A stretch of DNA of 64,000 bases from Lachnospiraceae bacterium MC2017 (GTDB lineage Bacteria > Bacillota > Clostridia > Lachnospirales > Lachnospiraceae): NCBI GenBank assembly GCA_000701625.1, contig JNJK01000015.1, positions 29,765 through 93,764 of the forward strand. The letters run 5' to 3'. How positions within the stretch are numbered: the first letter of the stretch is position 1; the number at the start of each line of letters is the position of its first letter. Shown piece after piece: positions 8,861 to 18,387 of the stretch. The position numbers and the translations under genes are program-made. The notes under the pieces were generated by a model. That model was not told where the DNA came from, ran no database searches, and saw only the letters and a list, made by a program, of their open reading frames with translations.

Positions 8861-9353
8861 CGCGAAAAATCAGGCTTTGCCGGATTCTTTGTGCCATATT
8901 TTGTACATTCGAAAACGTTTATTGTATAAACAATTGTACCGTCAAGGCTTTTTAATTTATTTCTCCTATGGCACATGTTATTTATGAAATACTAACAAAA
9001 CAGTTTTTCGTTTTTATTTCTAAACAAACAGTGTATGCCTGTAAGTACATTTGTGGATAAAGTGAATAACTTGGTGTATAAGTGCTTTTATGCGGTGTTC
9101 CCACTGTGCGTTTGTGGATAATTTTTGTGGACAACTTCACTTTATTAATGAATACACCATACTATTAACACTATTTTGTGCATTTTTAAGAATGTACTAT
9201 ACCTGTATTCATTATCCATATTTTTCCCTGTCTGTCATTTTTTTATATCTACCATTTCATTCAGTCGTTATTGTGTATTGTATGCAAGTGTGAGATTATC
9301 TTTTACCACTTTTTATTTTGTATACAATATTATTTATCCCTTTAAATGAACAA
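8861..9353. other. AT-rich convergent intergenic region with a cluster of DnaA-box-like nonamers
   Basis: No gene is visible between the two terminators. On the plus strand TGTGGATAA occurs exactly at 9052-9060 and 9113-9121, TGTGGACAA at 9126-9134, and on the other strand a one-mismatch box TTATCCATA at 9212-9220. The sequence around them is very AT-rich. At 8866-8884 there is also a decayed copy of the AATCCGG/CCGGATT hairpin seen elsewhere in the window. Because flanking genes converge here, promoters are not expected; a DnaA-binding role is inferred. Confidence 0.5.
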
Positions 9354-9376
9354 AGAATCCGGTTTTACCGGATTCT
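9354..9376. terminator. AGAATCCGG hairpin, member of a recurring terminator family
   Basis: AGAATCCGG, five-base loop TTTTA-like, CCGGATTCT. The same hairpin stem is found at 24362-24384 and 34771-34793. Here it lies beyond the stronger terminator at 9402-9435, so it may be a back-up stop. Confidence 0.6.
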
Positions 9377-9401
9377 TCGCGCAAGCGTGAGGTAATAAGT
9401 T

Positions 9402-9435
9402 AAAAAATGGCTGTCCTTCAAAAGAAGGACAGCCA
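9402..9435 (-). terminator. Rho-independent terminator of the NlpC/P60 gene
   Basis: Perfect twelve-base arms TGGCTGTCCTTC (9408-9419) and its complement (9424-9435) with an AAAA loop; the minus strand continues with TTTTTT. It begins 24 bases after the stop codon at 9459. Confidence 0.92.
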
Positions 9436-9458
9436 TAATATTATCTGTATATCTTAAA

Positions 9459-11009
9459 TTAGAATATTCTTCTGACAGCAACCGGTGTTCTGTAATTTGC
9501 GCTTGAAACTTTAATACCTGTCTTTGCTGTAGATGCATGTACGATCTGACCATTACCAATGTAGATCGCAACGTGACCAGAATAACATACAATATCACCA
9601 GCCTGTGCATTTGCAAGTCCGCCTGATACAGCAGATCCTACGCTACGGTCAGCACCAGAACTATGCGGCAGTGAAATACCGAAGTTTCTGTAAACACTCA
9701 TAACGAATCCGGAGCAGTCAGCACCGTTTGTAAGAGATGTTCCACCATATACATACGGATTTCCAACAAACTGAAGTGCATAGTTGGCAACTGATGAACC
9801 TGAACCGCTTCCGCTTGCTGAGTAAGAACTTCCGCCTGAGGAAGAACCGCCTCTACCAGAAGAAGAACTGCTCTTTCCTGATGAAGAATTACCCTTCTTA
9901 GAGCTGTTGTTCTTTGCCGACTTCCTAGCAGCTTCTTCAGCAGCCTTTCTGGCAGCTTCTCTCTCTGCTTCCTCACGAGCCAGACGAGCTTCCTCTTCTG
10001 CCTTTGATTCAGCATATACGTACTCTGTAAAGAGATGAACGAACTGTGTATTCACATATCCTTCACCTTCCTCGATGGAAACCTTTGCCCATCCGTCATC
10101 AGTCTCATCAAGAACCGTCAGCTCATCATCCATCGGTACCATACCGAGAACTTCAGCCTCTGTGGAAGAATCCTGTCTAACATAAAGTGTTGTTGTGGTA
10201 ACACGTGCTGTTCTGGTTCCAACTTTTTTAGCAAGTTCCTTAGCCTTATCACCTGTTACGACAAACTCACTCTTAACATAACCCTCGGTATTTCCAGAGC
10301 GGATCTTTATCCAATCGCCCTCTGTTCCAAGGTTTTCACCAACTGAATTAGCATACAGCTTTCCGGCAACCTCTGAATCCTCTGAAGCCTCTGTACGAAC
10401 ATTTACAAAATTATCAACCTGAGCAACAACAAGATTTTCGTATTGCTCTTCTTTTTCGTTTTCAGCCTTTGTAACCGCATCAACGAGATTCATATCACCA
10501 TCGTTGTCATCGTCTGTCTTTACTTCTGTTCCCGCTCCTGCTGAAATGCTTTCAGCTTCATCGGACTTAACAGATGTTTTAGATTTTTCATCCTTCTTTT
10601 TGGAATCTGAATCAGACGATTCCTCCGGATCATTTGATGTTGCCTGTGTACTGCTGGTTGCAAGATCTCCGTCTGTTTCTGTTTCGTAATTTCCTGCACC
10701 TGCAGACGGCGTCTCTGATGATTCTTCTGTAGTGCTCTTGCTTTCCTTAGATTCCGTTGCTTCTTTTTCAACAGATTCCTCAGCAACAGTTGTTACTGCT
10801 GAAATATCAGATGCATCAACCTTTCCGGTCGCTAATACTTTTTCTGCTCTGAGAGCCTTTACTGATTTTCCCTCACTTAGCGCTCTCGCTGCCCCTGCCG
10901 CAGGAAGCTCTGAATTAAGAACACTTGCACCTGCATAGTAGGGTGAACTGGTTGCGAGCATGACGCCTACAAGACACCCTGCCGCAAACTTGACTGCTAC
11001 TTTTTTCAT
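9459..11009 (-). CDS. Secreted SH3-domain NlpC/P60 peptidoglycan endopeptidase
   Basis: A 516-residue cell-wall hydrolase. Signal peptide 1-29; a Ser/Glu/Thr-rich low-complexity stretch (75-170); two bacterial SH3 domains (193-250 with VNVRTEAS, 268-327 with LYVRQDSS); a charged Ala/Glu/Arg coiled coil (335-364); a Ser/Gly linker (369-405); and a C-terminal NlpC/P60 domain with Cys432 in ADCSGF, His479 in GHVAIYIG and His491 in IVHAS. It should cut the gamma-D-Glu-diaminopimelate bond outside the cell. AGAGGA about 9 bases upstream supports the ATG. Monocistronic: 243 bases of non-coding sequence upstream and a strong terminator downstream. No known riboswitch was recognised in the leader. 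Confidence 0.95.
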   Translation of the reverse strand: MKKVAVKFAAGCLVGVMLATSSPYYAGASVLNSELPAAGAARALSEGKSVKALRAEKVLATGKVDASDISAVTTVAEESVEKEATESKESKSTTEESSETPSAGAGNYETETDGDLATSSTQATSNDPEESSDSDSKKKDEKSKTSVKSDEAESISAGAGTEVKTDDDNDGDMNLVDAVTKAENEKEEQYENLVVAQVDNFVNVRTEASEDSEVAGKLYANSVGENLGTEGDWIKIRSGNTEGYVKSEFVVTGDKAKELAKKVGTRTARVTTTTLYVRQDSSTEAEVLGMVPMDDELTVLDETDDGWAKVSIEEGEGYVNTQFVHLFTEYVYAESKAEEEARLAREEAEREAARKAAEEAARKSAKNNSSKKGNSSSGKSSSSSGRGGSSSGGSSYSASGSGSGSSVANYALQFVGNPYVYGGTSLTNGADCSGFVMSVYRNFGISLPHSSGADRSVGSAVSGGLANAQAGDIVCYSGHVAIYIGNGQIVHASTAKTGIKVSSANYRTPVAVRRIF

Positions 11010-11252
11010 GTGATTGAATCCTCTTTACCTACCAATTCTCTTGATCGCTGCACACGGTTCTCCCTACCGTCTCAGCAATACCTTCTCTCCCTTAACACCT
11101 TATGATAATTCTAACAACGAGATCATTATTCTGCCTTCTTGGCATCCTATGATATCTTAGCCCAACCGAAATATTACAATTTTGTTAAGGCTACGATTGA
11201 AATATTAACACTTTACGTAACATCTGTCAATTCACGCATCGTTTACGACCAT

Positions 11253-13196
11253 TCAGTTACCGTTTACGTATGAACACACAAACTTTTGCTCTGAACAGTC
11301 TTTATACTCTCTCTGAACAAGTTCACCATTTTCTTCCGAAAGATACAGACCACTGTAAAGTGAGAGTATCCTCCATGTTCCATCATCCATTTTGAGAGGG
11401 ATCCATTTCTGCATTGCTGTATCATTTATCGTCCCAAAACCAACGTTATCTCCATCGTTATTACCTCCTGAAGTCGCCTCCATGGCGGCATTTTCTTCAG
11501 GATTTAGCAGAAGAATTGTTCCTCCATTTGAAGATCTTGCAGATAATTTATGTTCAAGATCACCTGTTACAGATGACAATATCACCTGTCCTTCCAAGGT
11601 CAATCCCTGCTGATATTCAGCAAGGCGGCTGTCTGCCTCTGCTGAAAGCGTATTTTGGCGAAAAAGAAGGCTTCCGTTAGAGTCAACACCTACAAATGCC
11701 TTTGACAGAACAGTTCCATCCTTTCTGTCTACAACCAGTATATTTATCCCATCTTTATCATTGTAGGAATAATCTTCACCGTCAAAAAAGATCGTACTTT
11801 CATCACCACTGGAATATGAAGAACTGATCATTTCTATCGTATGTACAGAACCATCCTCCGCTGTGTAATTTCCTTTATAAGATGACTTTCTGTATTCATC
11901 ATATAAAAGAGATGTCTCTCCTCCATCTACCATTGCCAGCATAGATTCCTGTGGCTCTACCTTAATGATATCCGTAAATCCGCTCTGTCCAATAAGATCA
12001 TCAAGACAATTATCCGACACGCTTCTCGGATCATGCATAGAAGAATACAATACGAGATATTTGTCCTTATTTAGAGAAATCATATCAAAATAGCGATACA
12101 CATTTTCTTTCGGATTTAATCCGGATGCTATTTTTCCATATTCCCAATCTTTGTACTTTGCAAGATCCTGATCCCATTCTTCATAGGAGGCCTGATTTCT
12201 GTGATCAGTTAAAATGCCAAGTCCTTTAAGATATTCGGATAAAAACTGCGATGACTTAACACTTCCGAAGTAATTAACGTGTCCACCCTCATCATGAGTA
12301 TCTTTCATCCAATCTATCTTTACCTTTTCAGTATCGGTAAGATCTAAAAGCGTCATATTTCTTTCTGCAAGATATTCATTGACTTTTTCGCTCCAAACAG
12401 GATTCCATCTGGTAGTAGGACATTTTATAGGAATACATACGATTCCGTTCTCATCGCAAAAATCAATGATCTTCCCAAAATATTCCAGTTCTTCCTCGCT
12501 TATTCCTCTGTATTCTGTATTTATCTCCGTATCACCGGCATCATTCTGCACGATACAGTCTAATTCTCCTGCTCTAAGTTCATTATTTATAGATTGGTTA
12601 TCTATACTAAATCTCTCTGTTGCTCCTTTAGTATAATACTCACTGTCATTTGCCCCTGAATAGTCCTCTGTATCCAATTCTTCCCATCTCTCATGAAATC
12701 TGTACAGCGGAAATAATGCAGCATAAAGAGTCTCTTTTTTCGGAGAACAATCACGAATTGCCATAAGCTTATTTACTGATGGTTTCATAAGAATCAGGTT
12801 TTTCAATATCTGCTCATTATTCTGAACATCCTTGATTATAGAAGATACATCAATAAAAACACATTTTATATTCTGCGTCTTTACTGCTTCCTTTAACCAG
12901 TAATATGACACACTCTGCGGCTGAAAAGGGCTTCCAAGGTCGTACCCTGTATATCCTGTATCTGCATAGATCTGCATAGGATTCACCGCAAAAAAGGAAT
13001 GACTCACACCTATTACCACATAGTCCAGCGTATTTTCCTTTAATTTATAGAAGGAACGATATCTGCTTCCTTCTCCATAATCTTTTTCGGAATATGTCCA
13101 CTTAGGAGTAAAAATCCCGGTAACAACAGACAAAAGTGATACTCCTATAACAAAAAACATAACAAAGTTCAAAATACGCTTAAACACCTGTTTCAA
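11253..13196 (-). CDS. SGNH/DltD-like protein with permuted ILEI-like and ricin-type domains
   Basis: A 647-residue paralogue of the protein at 7758-5797 with the same order: signal anchor (8-28), SGNH domain with Ser65 (VIGVSH) and His306 (HDEGGHVNYFG), a swapped ILEI-like region about 365-505 (KYLVLYSSMHDP before DGINILVVDRKDGTV), and a ricin-type C-terminus about 537-644 (MQKWIPL, WRILSLYSGLYL). Probably transfers or removes acyl groups on an extracellular glycan. It is the last gene of the sialic-acid-type operon and overlaps the CotH gene before it by four bases, so it is made together with the sugar-synthesis enzymes. No MBOAT is adjacent; it may use one of the two in region 1. Confidence 0.82.
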   Translation of the reverse strand: MKQVFKRILNFVMFFVIGVSLLSVVTGIFTPKWTYSEKDYGEGSRYRSFYKLKENTLDYVVIGVSHSFFAVNPMQIYADTGYTGYDLGSPFQPQSVSYYWLKEAVKTQNIKCVFIDVSSIIKDVQNNEQILKNLILMKPSVNKLMAIRDCSPKKETLYAALFPLYRFHERWEELDTEDYSGANDSEYYTKGATERFSIDNQSINNELRAGELDCIVQNDAGDTEINTEYRGISEEELEYFGKIIDFCDENGIVCIPIKCPTTRWNPVWSEKVNEYLAERNMTLLDLTDTEKVKIDWMKDTHDEGGHVNYFGSVKSSQFLSEYLKGLGILTDHRNQASYEEWDQDLAKYKDWEYGKIASGLNPKENVYRYFDMISLNKDKYLVLYSSMHDPRSVSDNCLDDLIGQSGFTDIIKVEPQESMLAMVDGGETSLLYDEYRKSSYKGNYTAEDGSVHTIEMISSSYSSGDESTIFFDGEDYSYNDKDGINILVVDRKDGTVLSKAFVGVDSNGSLLFRQNTLSAEADSRLAEYQQGLTLEGQVILSSVTGDLEHKLSARSSNGGTILLLNPEENAAMEATSGGNNDGDNVGFGTINDTAMQKWIPLKMDDGTWRILSLYSGLYLSEENGELVQREYKDCSEQKFVCSYVNGN

Positions 13197-15466
13197 GTCA
13201 GTTCCTCCAGAAATCTATTCATCCACGTCTGTCGTTCATTAAAGAATCCAAAAATTTCATTCATCCTCTTCCTGAAATATCCTTCATCAGCATTGCTTCC
13301 ATACCAACGTTTTTCGCTGTTTATTGCTGCATTTTCTGTCATTTCCGATATACCATCGATAACACTTTTGACATTTGAAGGCTCATATACCGTAGCCATG
13401 ATCTCCTTCATTCTCTTGGCAAATTTTCTGCGAAAGCCCTCGTTTTGCATACAGGAAGCAAACATATCTCCACTTGACGAGACAATATCGATCATATTTT
13501 TGCTTACCGAAGACTGAAGCATATTAAGATTATTGTCAAACATCAAAAAGCGCCATTTTCCATCCTCATAAGGCAGATCCGTGGCCTCTCTCGATCTCCA
13601 AAAGGCCACATTTGAACCTGGCCAGTCTGCTCCGGATTCGATGTAGATCCTTGCTGCATAATAATCAATCATACTGTCTATATCAACAATTTTCTTAAAA
13701 CCCTCATAGACGTTATCATCAGCAAAATCATCACCATAGGTATATAAATAATGCTTCAAGTCGTTATAGAGTTCCTGATCTTCAGCTGTTCCTTCTGCAA
13801 GAGCGCCATTCTTTACCATTACAACATCATCCGCTTTTACTCCGTAATGCTTTGCAATGTATTCCGCATTCTGTCTTTCAGCGACTTCATATGCGCCCCA
13901 GTACTCACCGTTTAGAAATACATAGTAAATCGGTCCATACTCGATCGTTCCAAATTCAAGGTTCTTTGTAAGCTCCGATACTATCCGATCCTTTGTCTTT
14001 GTTCTTTCATCATTCGCGCCTGTATAAAGTGTTATGCTGCGTTCTCCCTCATCTCCATCAAGAAACGGAACCTTGAAGGTGTCCTGTCCATAAGCGCTCC
14101 TCGCAAACAGATTAAAACTCTTTTGGGCATTGTTTCTCGTACGGTTTCCTTTTATACGAAGGCCAACGGTCTGCTCCATGATAAGAGCCCTGTCTTCAGA
14201 TCCAAAAACCGATACTTCGGTCTCTCGCTCCCATTCAGGACCTCTCTCAGTATAATTTGACGGAGTCCAGTCATTTAATGTTATTCCGCATATACTAACC
14301 GTCCCATCAAGCGGAACTTCAGGATTTTCAGAAATATATTTCATCGCATCACTGCTAAGAGATACCTGCTTCTTGAAATAATCCTCACCGATCTTACCAA
14401 CAACATATATCCCGTTATCATGACTAAAAAGATTATCCGGATCGGTAACAAGCGAAATTATTCCATGATCATCGTAAGCAGATCTATCCTGAAATCCGAC
14501 AAAATAAGAAGCAGTTGCTATCTTACTGTACTTTCCGCTTTCATCAAATACGACCGCGCGAACTACAGTACATTTATCAACCGGTTTATCCGGAAGCTGC
14601 CACTCCGACTTTGCATATGATAAAAAATCCACTGAAATATCTTTTATACCGGCATACAGGTTTTCATCTTTGGATCTGTCACTGATCAAAATCGGTCCCG
14701 TATAGAGTTCCGAAGTCTCTGTCGGTACGCTTCCATCTAGTGTGTAACGAATTTCGGAGCCTTCCATAGATGTGATCGATAACTCAAAAGCATTATCGTA
14801 GAATCCGCTTTTTTTCGAGAATACCGGTTCTGCCAGCGTGGTTTCATCTGTTTTTTCTGCACCATTGTTGCTGCTTCCGGGAGACGGTATCATTTCTATC
14901 ATTTCATTTCCGCCATCTGTATTTCGTCCCCAGGATGCATTATATTTCATTTCCGGAATCTCGACTGTATCTACAAGGCTTCTCGACCTGTCCGAAAGAT
15001 ACAATCTTTCTCCTTTAGACGTCAGCGTAAATGGAAGATGTATTTCCGTGGTATCAACTAAAGATATACTTCCTCTTCCGGTCATTATGTAATTTTTCAG
15101 ACTGAATGACGCATCAGGATCTTCTTCGTTTTTACTTTTCGTGCCATCTGCAAAAAGAAGAAGATAGCCATTTGCTGATATTGTCACATCCGGAAATACA
15201 TACTTCCTGAGCTTTTTCCCCGAATTTGAGATGCTCCACCCCTCAAGCGAGATATCATGATCTTCCGGATTATATAATTCGATCCAATCCGGATATTTCT
15301 CATTTTTGTCCTGTATGACCGAAAGGTTTGATGAACATACTTCGTTGATCAGGATCTTGTCCCTTTCGCCGGTAAATCCCGCCGCAGACGCAAAAAAGGC
15401 AGCAACGACGAGAAAAAGCACAATTCCTGCGATTCTGATCATATTTTCAGAAATTAGTCTTCTCAA
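13193..15466 (-). CDS. CotH-type secreted kinase with lamin-tail and chitobiase-like domains
   Basis: A 757-residue exported protein: signal anchor (9-30), lamin-tail domain about 36-140 (ILINEVCSSN, DWIELYNP, LLLFADG), a chitobiase/hexosaminidase C-terminal-like domain about 212-270 (IRYTLDGSVPTE), and a CotH kinase-like region about 425-740 (LRIKGNRTRN, GEYWGAYEVAERQN, WRFLMFDNNLN). CotH proteins are atypical kinases; Bacillus CotH phosphorylates spore-coat proteins. Here the position in a capsule operon suggests a wall or glycan-linked target, which is inference. Start taken as TTG with AGGA 6-7 bases upstream; ATG at 15442 is an alternative. It overlaps the next gene by four bases. Confidence 0.85.
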   Translation of the reverse strand: MRRLISENMIRIAGIVLFLVVAAFFASAAGFTGERDKILINEVCSSNLSVIQDKNEKYPDWIELYNPEDHDISLEGWSISNSGKKLRKYVFPDVTISANGYLLLFADGTKSKNEEDPDASFSLKNYIMTGRGSISLVDTTEIHLPFTLTSKGERLYLSDRSRSLVDTVEIPEMKYNASWGRNTDGGNEMIEMIPSPGSSNNGAEKTDETTLAEPVFSKKSGFYDNAFELSITSMEGSEIRYTLDGSVPTETSELYTGPILISDRSKDENLYAGIKDISVDFLSYAKSEWQLPDKPVDKCTVVRAVVFDESGKYSKIATASYFVGFQDRSAYDDHGIISLVTDPDNLFSHDNGIYVVGKIGEDYFKKQVSLSSDAMKYISENPEVPLDGTVSICGITLNDWTPSNYTERGPEWERETEVSVFGSEDRALIMEQTVGLRIKGNRTRNNAQKSFNLFARSAYGQDTFKVPFLDGDEGERSITLYTGANDERTKTKDRIVSELTKNLEFGTIEYGPIYYVFLNGEYWGAYEVAERQNAEYIAKHYGVKADDVVMVKNGALAEGTAEDQELYNDLKHYLYTYGDDFADDNVYEGFKKIVDIDSMIDYYAARIYIESGADWPGSNVAFWRSREATDLPYEDGKWRFLMFDNNLNMLQSSVSKNMIDIVSSSGDMFASCMQNEGFRRKFAKRMKEIMATVYEPSNVKSVIDGISEMTENAAINSEKRWYGSNADEGYFRKRMNEIFGFFNERQTWMNRFLEELT

Positions 15467-15484
15467 TTCGTTCCTGCCTTATGT

Positions 15485-16462
15485 TTAAAGATTATTTTTG
15501 TACCAGTCTATTGCTTCTGTGATTCCCCGCTCAAAGTCATACTCAGGATGATACCCGAGAAGCTCTTCAGCTTTGCTTATATCTGCATTACTATGACGTA
15601 TATCCCCTGCACGCGGAGGTCCAAAGATCGGCTCGACATCGCCTTTGCCAAGAGCTTCTGCCAGACGATGATAGATATCGATCAGATACTCCCGACCACC
15701 TGCAGCAATATTATATGCCTGACCGCCTGCTTCATGAGACGCCTTGCAGGCTTTCAGATTACCCTCGATAACATTCTCTATATAGGTAAAATCACGGCTC
15801 TGCTTTCCGTCACCGTTAATAGTCGGCACTTCACCATTAAGCAGCTGCTTAATGAACTTTGGTATCACCGCTGCATATGCGCCGTTAGGATCCTGACGTC
15901 TGCCAAATACATTGAAATAACGCAGACCGTAAGTATCAAGACCATAAAGTTTATAATAAAGCTTTCCGTACTCTTCATCAACTCTCTTTGTCAATGCATA
16001 CGGCGAAAGCAGATTTCCTTCCTGTCCCTCTTTCTTCGGAAGTACCGGGTGATCACCATACACCGAAGAACTGGATGCGTATACAAATTTCTTTACTCCG
16101 TTCTGTCTGGACGCTTCCATCATATTAAGTGTACCGCGGATATTGTTTTCTTCATAGAAAAGCGGCATCTCTATACTTCTGGGAACCGATCCCCACGCAG
16201 CCTGATTAAGGACATATGTTACGCCCTCTGTGGCTTTCATACAGGTATCAAGGTCTTTTATATCTCCCTTTATAAAAGTGTAATTGGGATCATTTATGAA
16301 CAGATCTACGTTCTCCTGCTTTCCTGTTGAAAGGTCATCTAAACCACGGACCTTATGACCTCTTTTTAAGAGTGCTTCCACAAGATTTGAACCAATAAAT
16401 CCTGCCGCACCGGTTACAAGAAATACGTCTTCCGTATCAAATTTAATTTCTGAATATGACAT
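15485..16462 (-). CDS. NAD-dependent UDP-sugar epimerase (extended SDR)
   Basis: A 325-residue extended short-chain dehydrogenase. Rossmann motif GAAGFIGSN (18-26), ASSSSVYGDH, catalytic YALTK, and the substrate-side RYFNVFGRRQDPNGAYAAVIP motif typical of UDP-GlcNAc/UDP-glucuronate 4-epimerases (WbpP, TviC, GalE-like). It probably interconverts UDP-GlcNAc or UDP-GlcNAcA with the galacto form, in line with the UDP-sugar dehydrogenase five genes upstream; TviB and TviC form such a pair for Vi antigen. Good GGAGG upstream of the ATG. Exact substrate not determined from sequence. Confidence 0.88.
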   Translation of the reverse strand: MSYSEIKFDTEDVFLVTGAAGFIGSNLVEALLKRGHKVRGLDDLSTGKQENVDLFINDPNYTFIKGDIKDLDTCMKATEGVTYVLNQAAWGSVPRSIEMPLFYEENNIRGTLNMMEASRQNGVKKFVYASSSSVYGDHPVLPKKEGQEGNLLSPYALTKRVDEEYGKLYYKLYGLDTYGLRYFNVFGRRQDPNGAYAAVIPKFIKQLLNGEVPTINGDGKQSRDFTYIENVIEGNLKACKASHEAGGQAYNIAAGGREYLIDIYHRLAEALGKGDVEPIFGPPRAGDIRHSNADISKAEELLGYHPEYDFERGITEAIDWYKNNL

Positions 16463-16485
16463 TTACTGTGCCTCCGATAAAACAT

Positions 16486-17187
16486 TTATTTCTGTCTGCT
16501 CTTTAGAATACACTCTGCAAGAAAAAGATCGAAGGGCTTATCTATGTCCACAGAATCCTCTTCCTCCATTACATATGGCAGGCAACGGGTTCCGTAAAGA
16601 CTTCCCGTCTTTCTGTAAACATCTGTATAAACTGCATATATCGCAGCTCCATTCCTCGCGTACAGATGAGGCAACGCCTGTCTTGTCGTATATTTTTCGC
16701 CATCTTCCTGATAAAACTTCAATGCCCCGCTATCATCCATCTTCATTATCTTCATAGGAAGATATTGATGCGGCATATCCATAACACTTACTATCGCATC
16801 TGCAGTCTCATCCTCAGTGAGAAGCTTCAGTGCCTCATCAATATGCTGTGATGTTCGAAGCGGCGATGTGGGCTGCAGTAAAATAAATATATCAGGTGTA
16901 TATCCTTTTTCTGCCAGACGATCCAGATGATAATTTATCACATCTTTCATAACAGCTGTGTCTGTTGCAAGTTCTGCAGGACGCATTTCTACGTCAATGC
17001 CCTGACTCCTGCCGAATTCAGCAAATTTTTCATCATCTGTTGAAAGCAGTATCCGGTCTATGAATTTACTTTCTTTTGCTGCATCGAAGGTGTACTGCAT
17101 AAGAGGCTTTCCATTCAGGTCAACCATATTTTTCCCTGGAATTCCCTTTGATCCGCCTCTTGCAGGTACAATGGCCAGAATATTCAT
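16486..17187 (-). CDS. neuA: CMP-sialic acid-type (acylneuraminate) cytidylyltransferase
   Basis: A 233-residue single-domain enzyme with the P-loop-like RGGSKGIPGKN (10-20), STDDEKFAEF, LLQPTSPLR and the C-terminal EEEDSVDIDKPFDL motif of NeuA/LegF/PseF enzymes. It activates a nonulosonic acid with CTP for transfer. Its ATG shares a base with the TAA of the NeuC gene (TAATG), so the two are translationally coupled. With NeuB and NeuC next to it and no dehydratase or aminotransferase, N-acetylneuraminate is the simplest product. Confidence 0.92.
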   Translation of the reverse strand: MNILAIVPARGGSKGIPGKNMVDLNGKPLMQYTFDAAKESKFIDRILLSTDDEKFAEFGRSQGIDVEMRPAELATDTAVMKDVINYHLDRLAEKGYTPDIFILLQPTSPLRTSQHIDEALKLLTEDETADAIVSVMDMPHQYLPMKIMKMDDSGALKFYQEDGEKYTTRQALPHLYARNGAAIYAVYTDVYRKTGSLYGTRCLPYVMEEEDSVDIDKPFDLFLAECILKSRQK

Positions 17188-18341
17188 TAGTAAACTATCC
17201 TCTTCTGAACAGGAACTTCTACTTTGCTAAGGATCTCTGCGATCCGCTCACCGGCATGACCATCACCGTAAATCGGCTCTGATACATACGGACCATGCTC
17301 AAGCTGCTTTTTAATAGCCTCATATACTGCATTCTCTTCATCCGGAGCATCGATAACGTTCTGACCTCTCTCACGGCCGTTCTGTCTTGTTCCTACATTT
17401 ACAACCGGTGTTCCGATAAATGCACCCTCACGGATACCGCTTGATGAATTACCAACAAGGCATGCTGTATTCTTCATCAGACGTACATATATGCTGATTG
17501 GAAGATTCTTAAACACGTGGATCTTTGCATCAGGATTGAATTCACGATAAGTTCTGATACCCTTTGAGATACCTTCTGATCCTGCATCCGCATTCGGCCA
17601 GAGCATAATGATATTAAGTCCTGTCTTCATAGCAGCCTTGATAGTTGCTGTGATCTGCTTCTTCGCTTCAGAATACTCTGTTGTAACAGGATGCTGGGAG
17701 ATAAGGATAAAAGGTTCATTTAAGTCAAAAGCAGGACCTACGCCGCCCTGAGTCTGATAAATATCCATAGGCATTGATGAATCTTCATCAAGAATTCTCT
17801 TAACGTTATCGATTCTCGGGCATCCAACAACAAAAACGTCTTCCGGTCTCTCTCCAAGCTTTTCTATTCTCTCGCCAGCCTCTTTATTTGCCGGGAAATG
17901 AACGTGAGCGAACTTTGTGATGGCATGACGGATACTTTCATCAATAGTACCTGTTACCTCACCACCCATTGTATGTGCTACACGGATATTCATATATGCA
18001 GCTGCAATCGTAGCTGCCATTACTTCATAACGGTCTCCGATAACGATAACAAAATCGGGCTGAAGTCGTTCAAATACATCTGCAAGTCCGAGCATTCCGA
18101 GGCCTGCTGTCTTTACCATGGCATTAGGCTTATCACCTTCAACCTGCATGTATACTTTCTCATCGATGTTGAATCCATCAGCTACAAGGATCTTTTCAAG
18201 GTTACCAAACTTATCGACAAGACCTGAGCCACCGAGAACAACCTGAAGCTCAAGTTCAGGATGCTTCTGGATTGCCTGCATGGCAGACTTTATTGAACTG
18301 TAATTTGCTCTGCCTCCGATAAAAACACAGATTTTTCTCAT
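17187..18341 (-). CDS. neuC: UDP-GlcNAc 2-epimerase (hydrolysing), NeuC type
   Basis: A 384-residue GT-B-fold enzyme. It starts with CVFIGGRANYSSIKSAM, which is the start seen in hydrolysing NeuC/LegG epimerases, and carries VIGDRYEVMAATIAA, HTMGGEVTGTIDESIRHA, SQHPVTTE and GNSSSGIREG. The last is the UDP-binding loop of this family. It would release ManNAc (or a 2,4-diamino analogue) from the UDP sugar to feed NeuB. AAGGG precedes the ATG. LegG, acting on UDP-diNAc-bacillosamine, cannot be excluded. Confidence 0.92.
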   Translation of the reverse strand: MRKICVFIGGRANYSSIKSAMQAIQKHPELELQVVLGGSGLVDKFGNLEKILVADGFNIDEKVYMQVEGDKPNAMVKTAGLGMLGLADVFERLQPDFVIVIGDRYEVMAATIAAAYMNIRVAHTMGGEVTGTIDESIRHAITKFAHVHFPANKEAGERIEKLGERPEDVFVVGCPRIDNVKRILDEDSSMPMDIYQTQGGVGPAFDLNEPFILISQHPVTTEYSEAKKQITATIKAAMKTGLNIIMLWPNADAGSEGISKGIRTYREFNPDAKIHVFKNLPISIYVRLMKNTACLVGNSSSGIREGAFIGTPVVNVGTRQNGRERGQNVIDAPDEENAVYEAIKKQLEHGPYVSEPIYGDGHAGERIAEILSKVEVPVQKRIVY

Positions 18342-18387
18342 AATTTTCCCTTCTAAATGAAACGGCTGACTTTCTTCTCCGCCTCTC

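Noticed and set aside
9090..9293. 67-codon plus-strand open frame in the DnaA-box region
   Set aside because: No ribosome site or promoter, AT-driven hydrophobic composition, and it runs over the nonamer cluster.
11010..11252. Possible c-di-AMP (ydaO-type) riboswitch upstream of the NlpC/P60 gene
   Set aside because: Such riboswitches often precede wall-hydrolase genes, but the conserved ydaO core was not found; only a small ACGGT/ACCGT hairpin is visible.
15548..16330. 260-codon plus-strand open frame antisense to the UDP-sugar epimerase gene
   Set aside because: It is a mirror frame of a well-conserved gene, has no ribosome site, and its product is Cys/Ile-rich without domain features.
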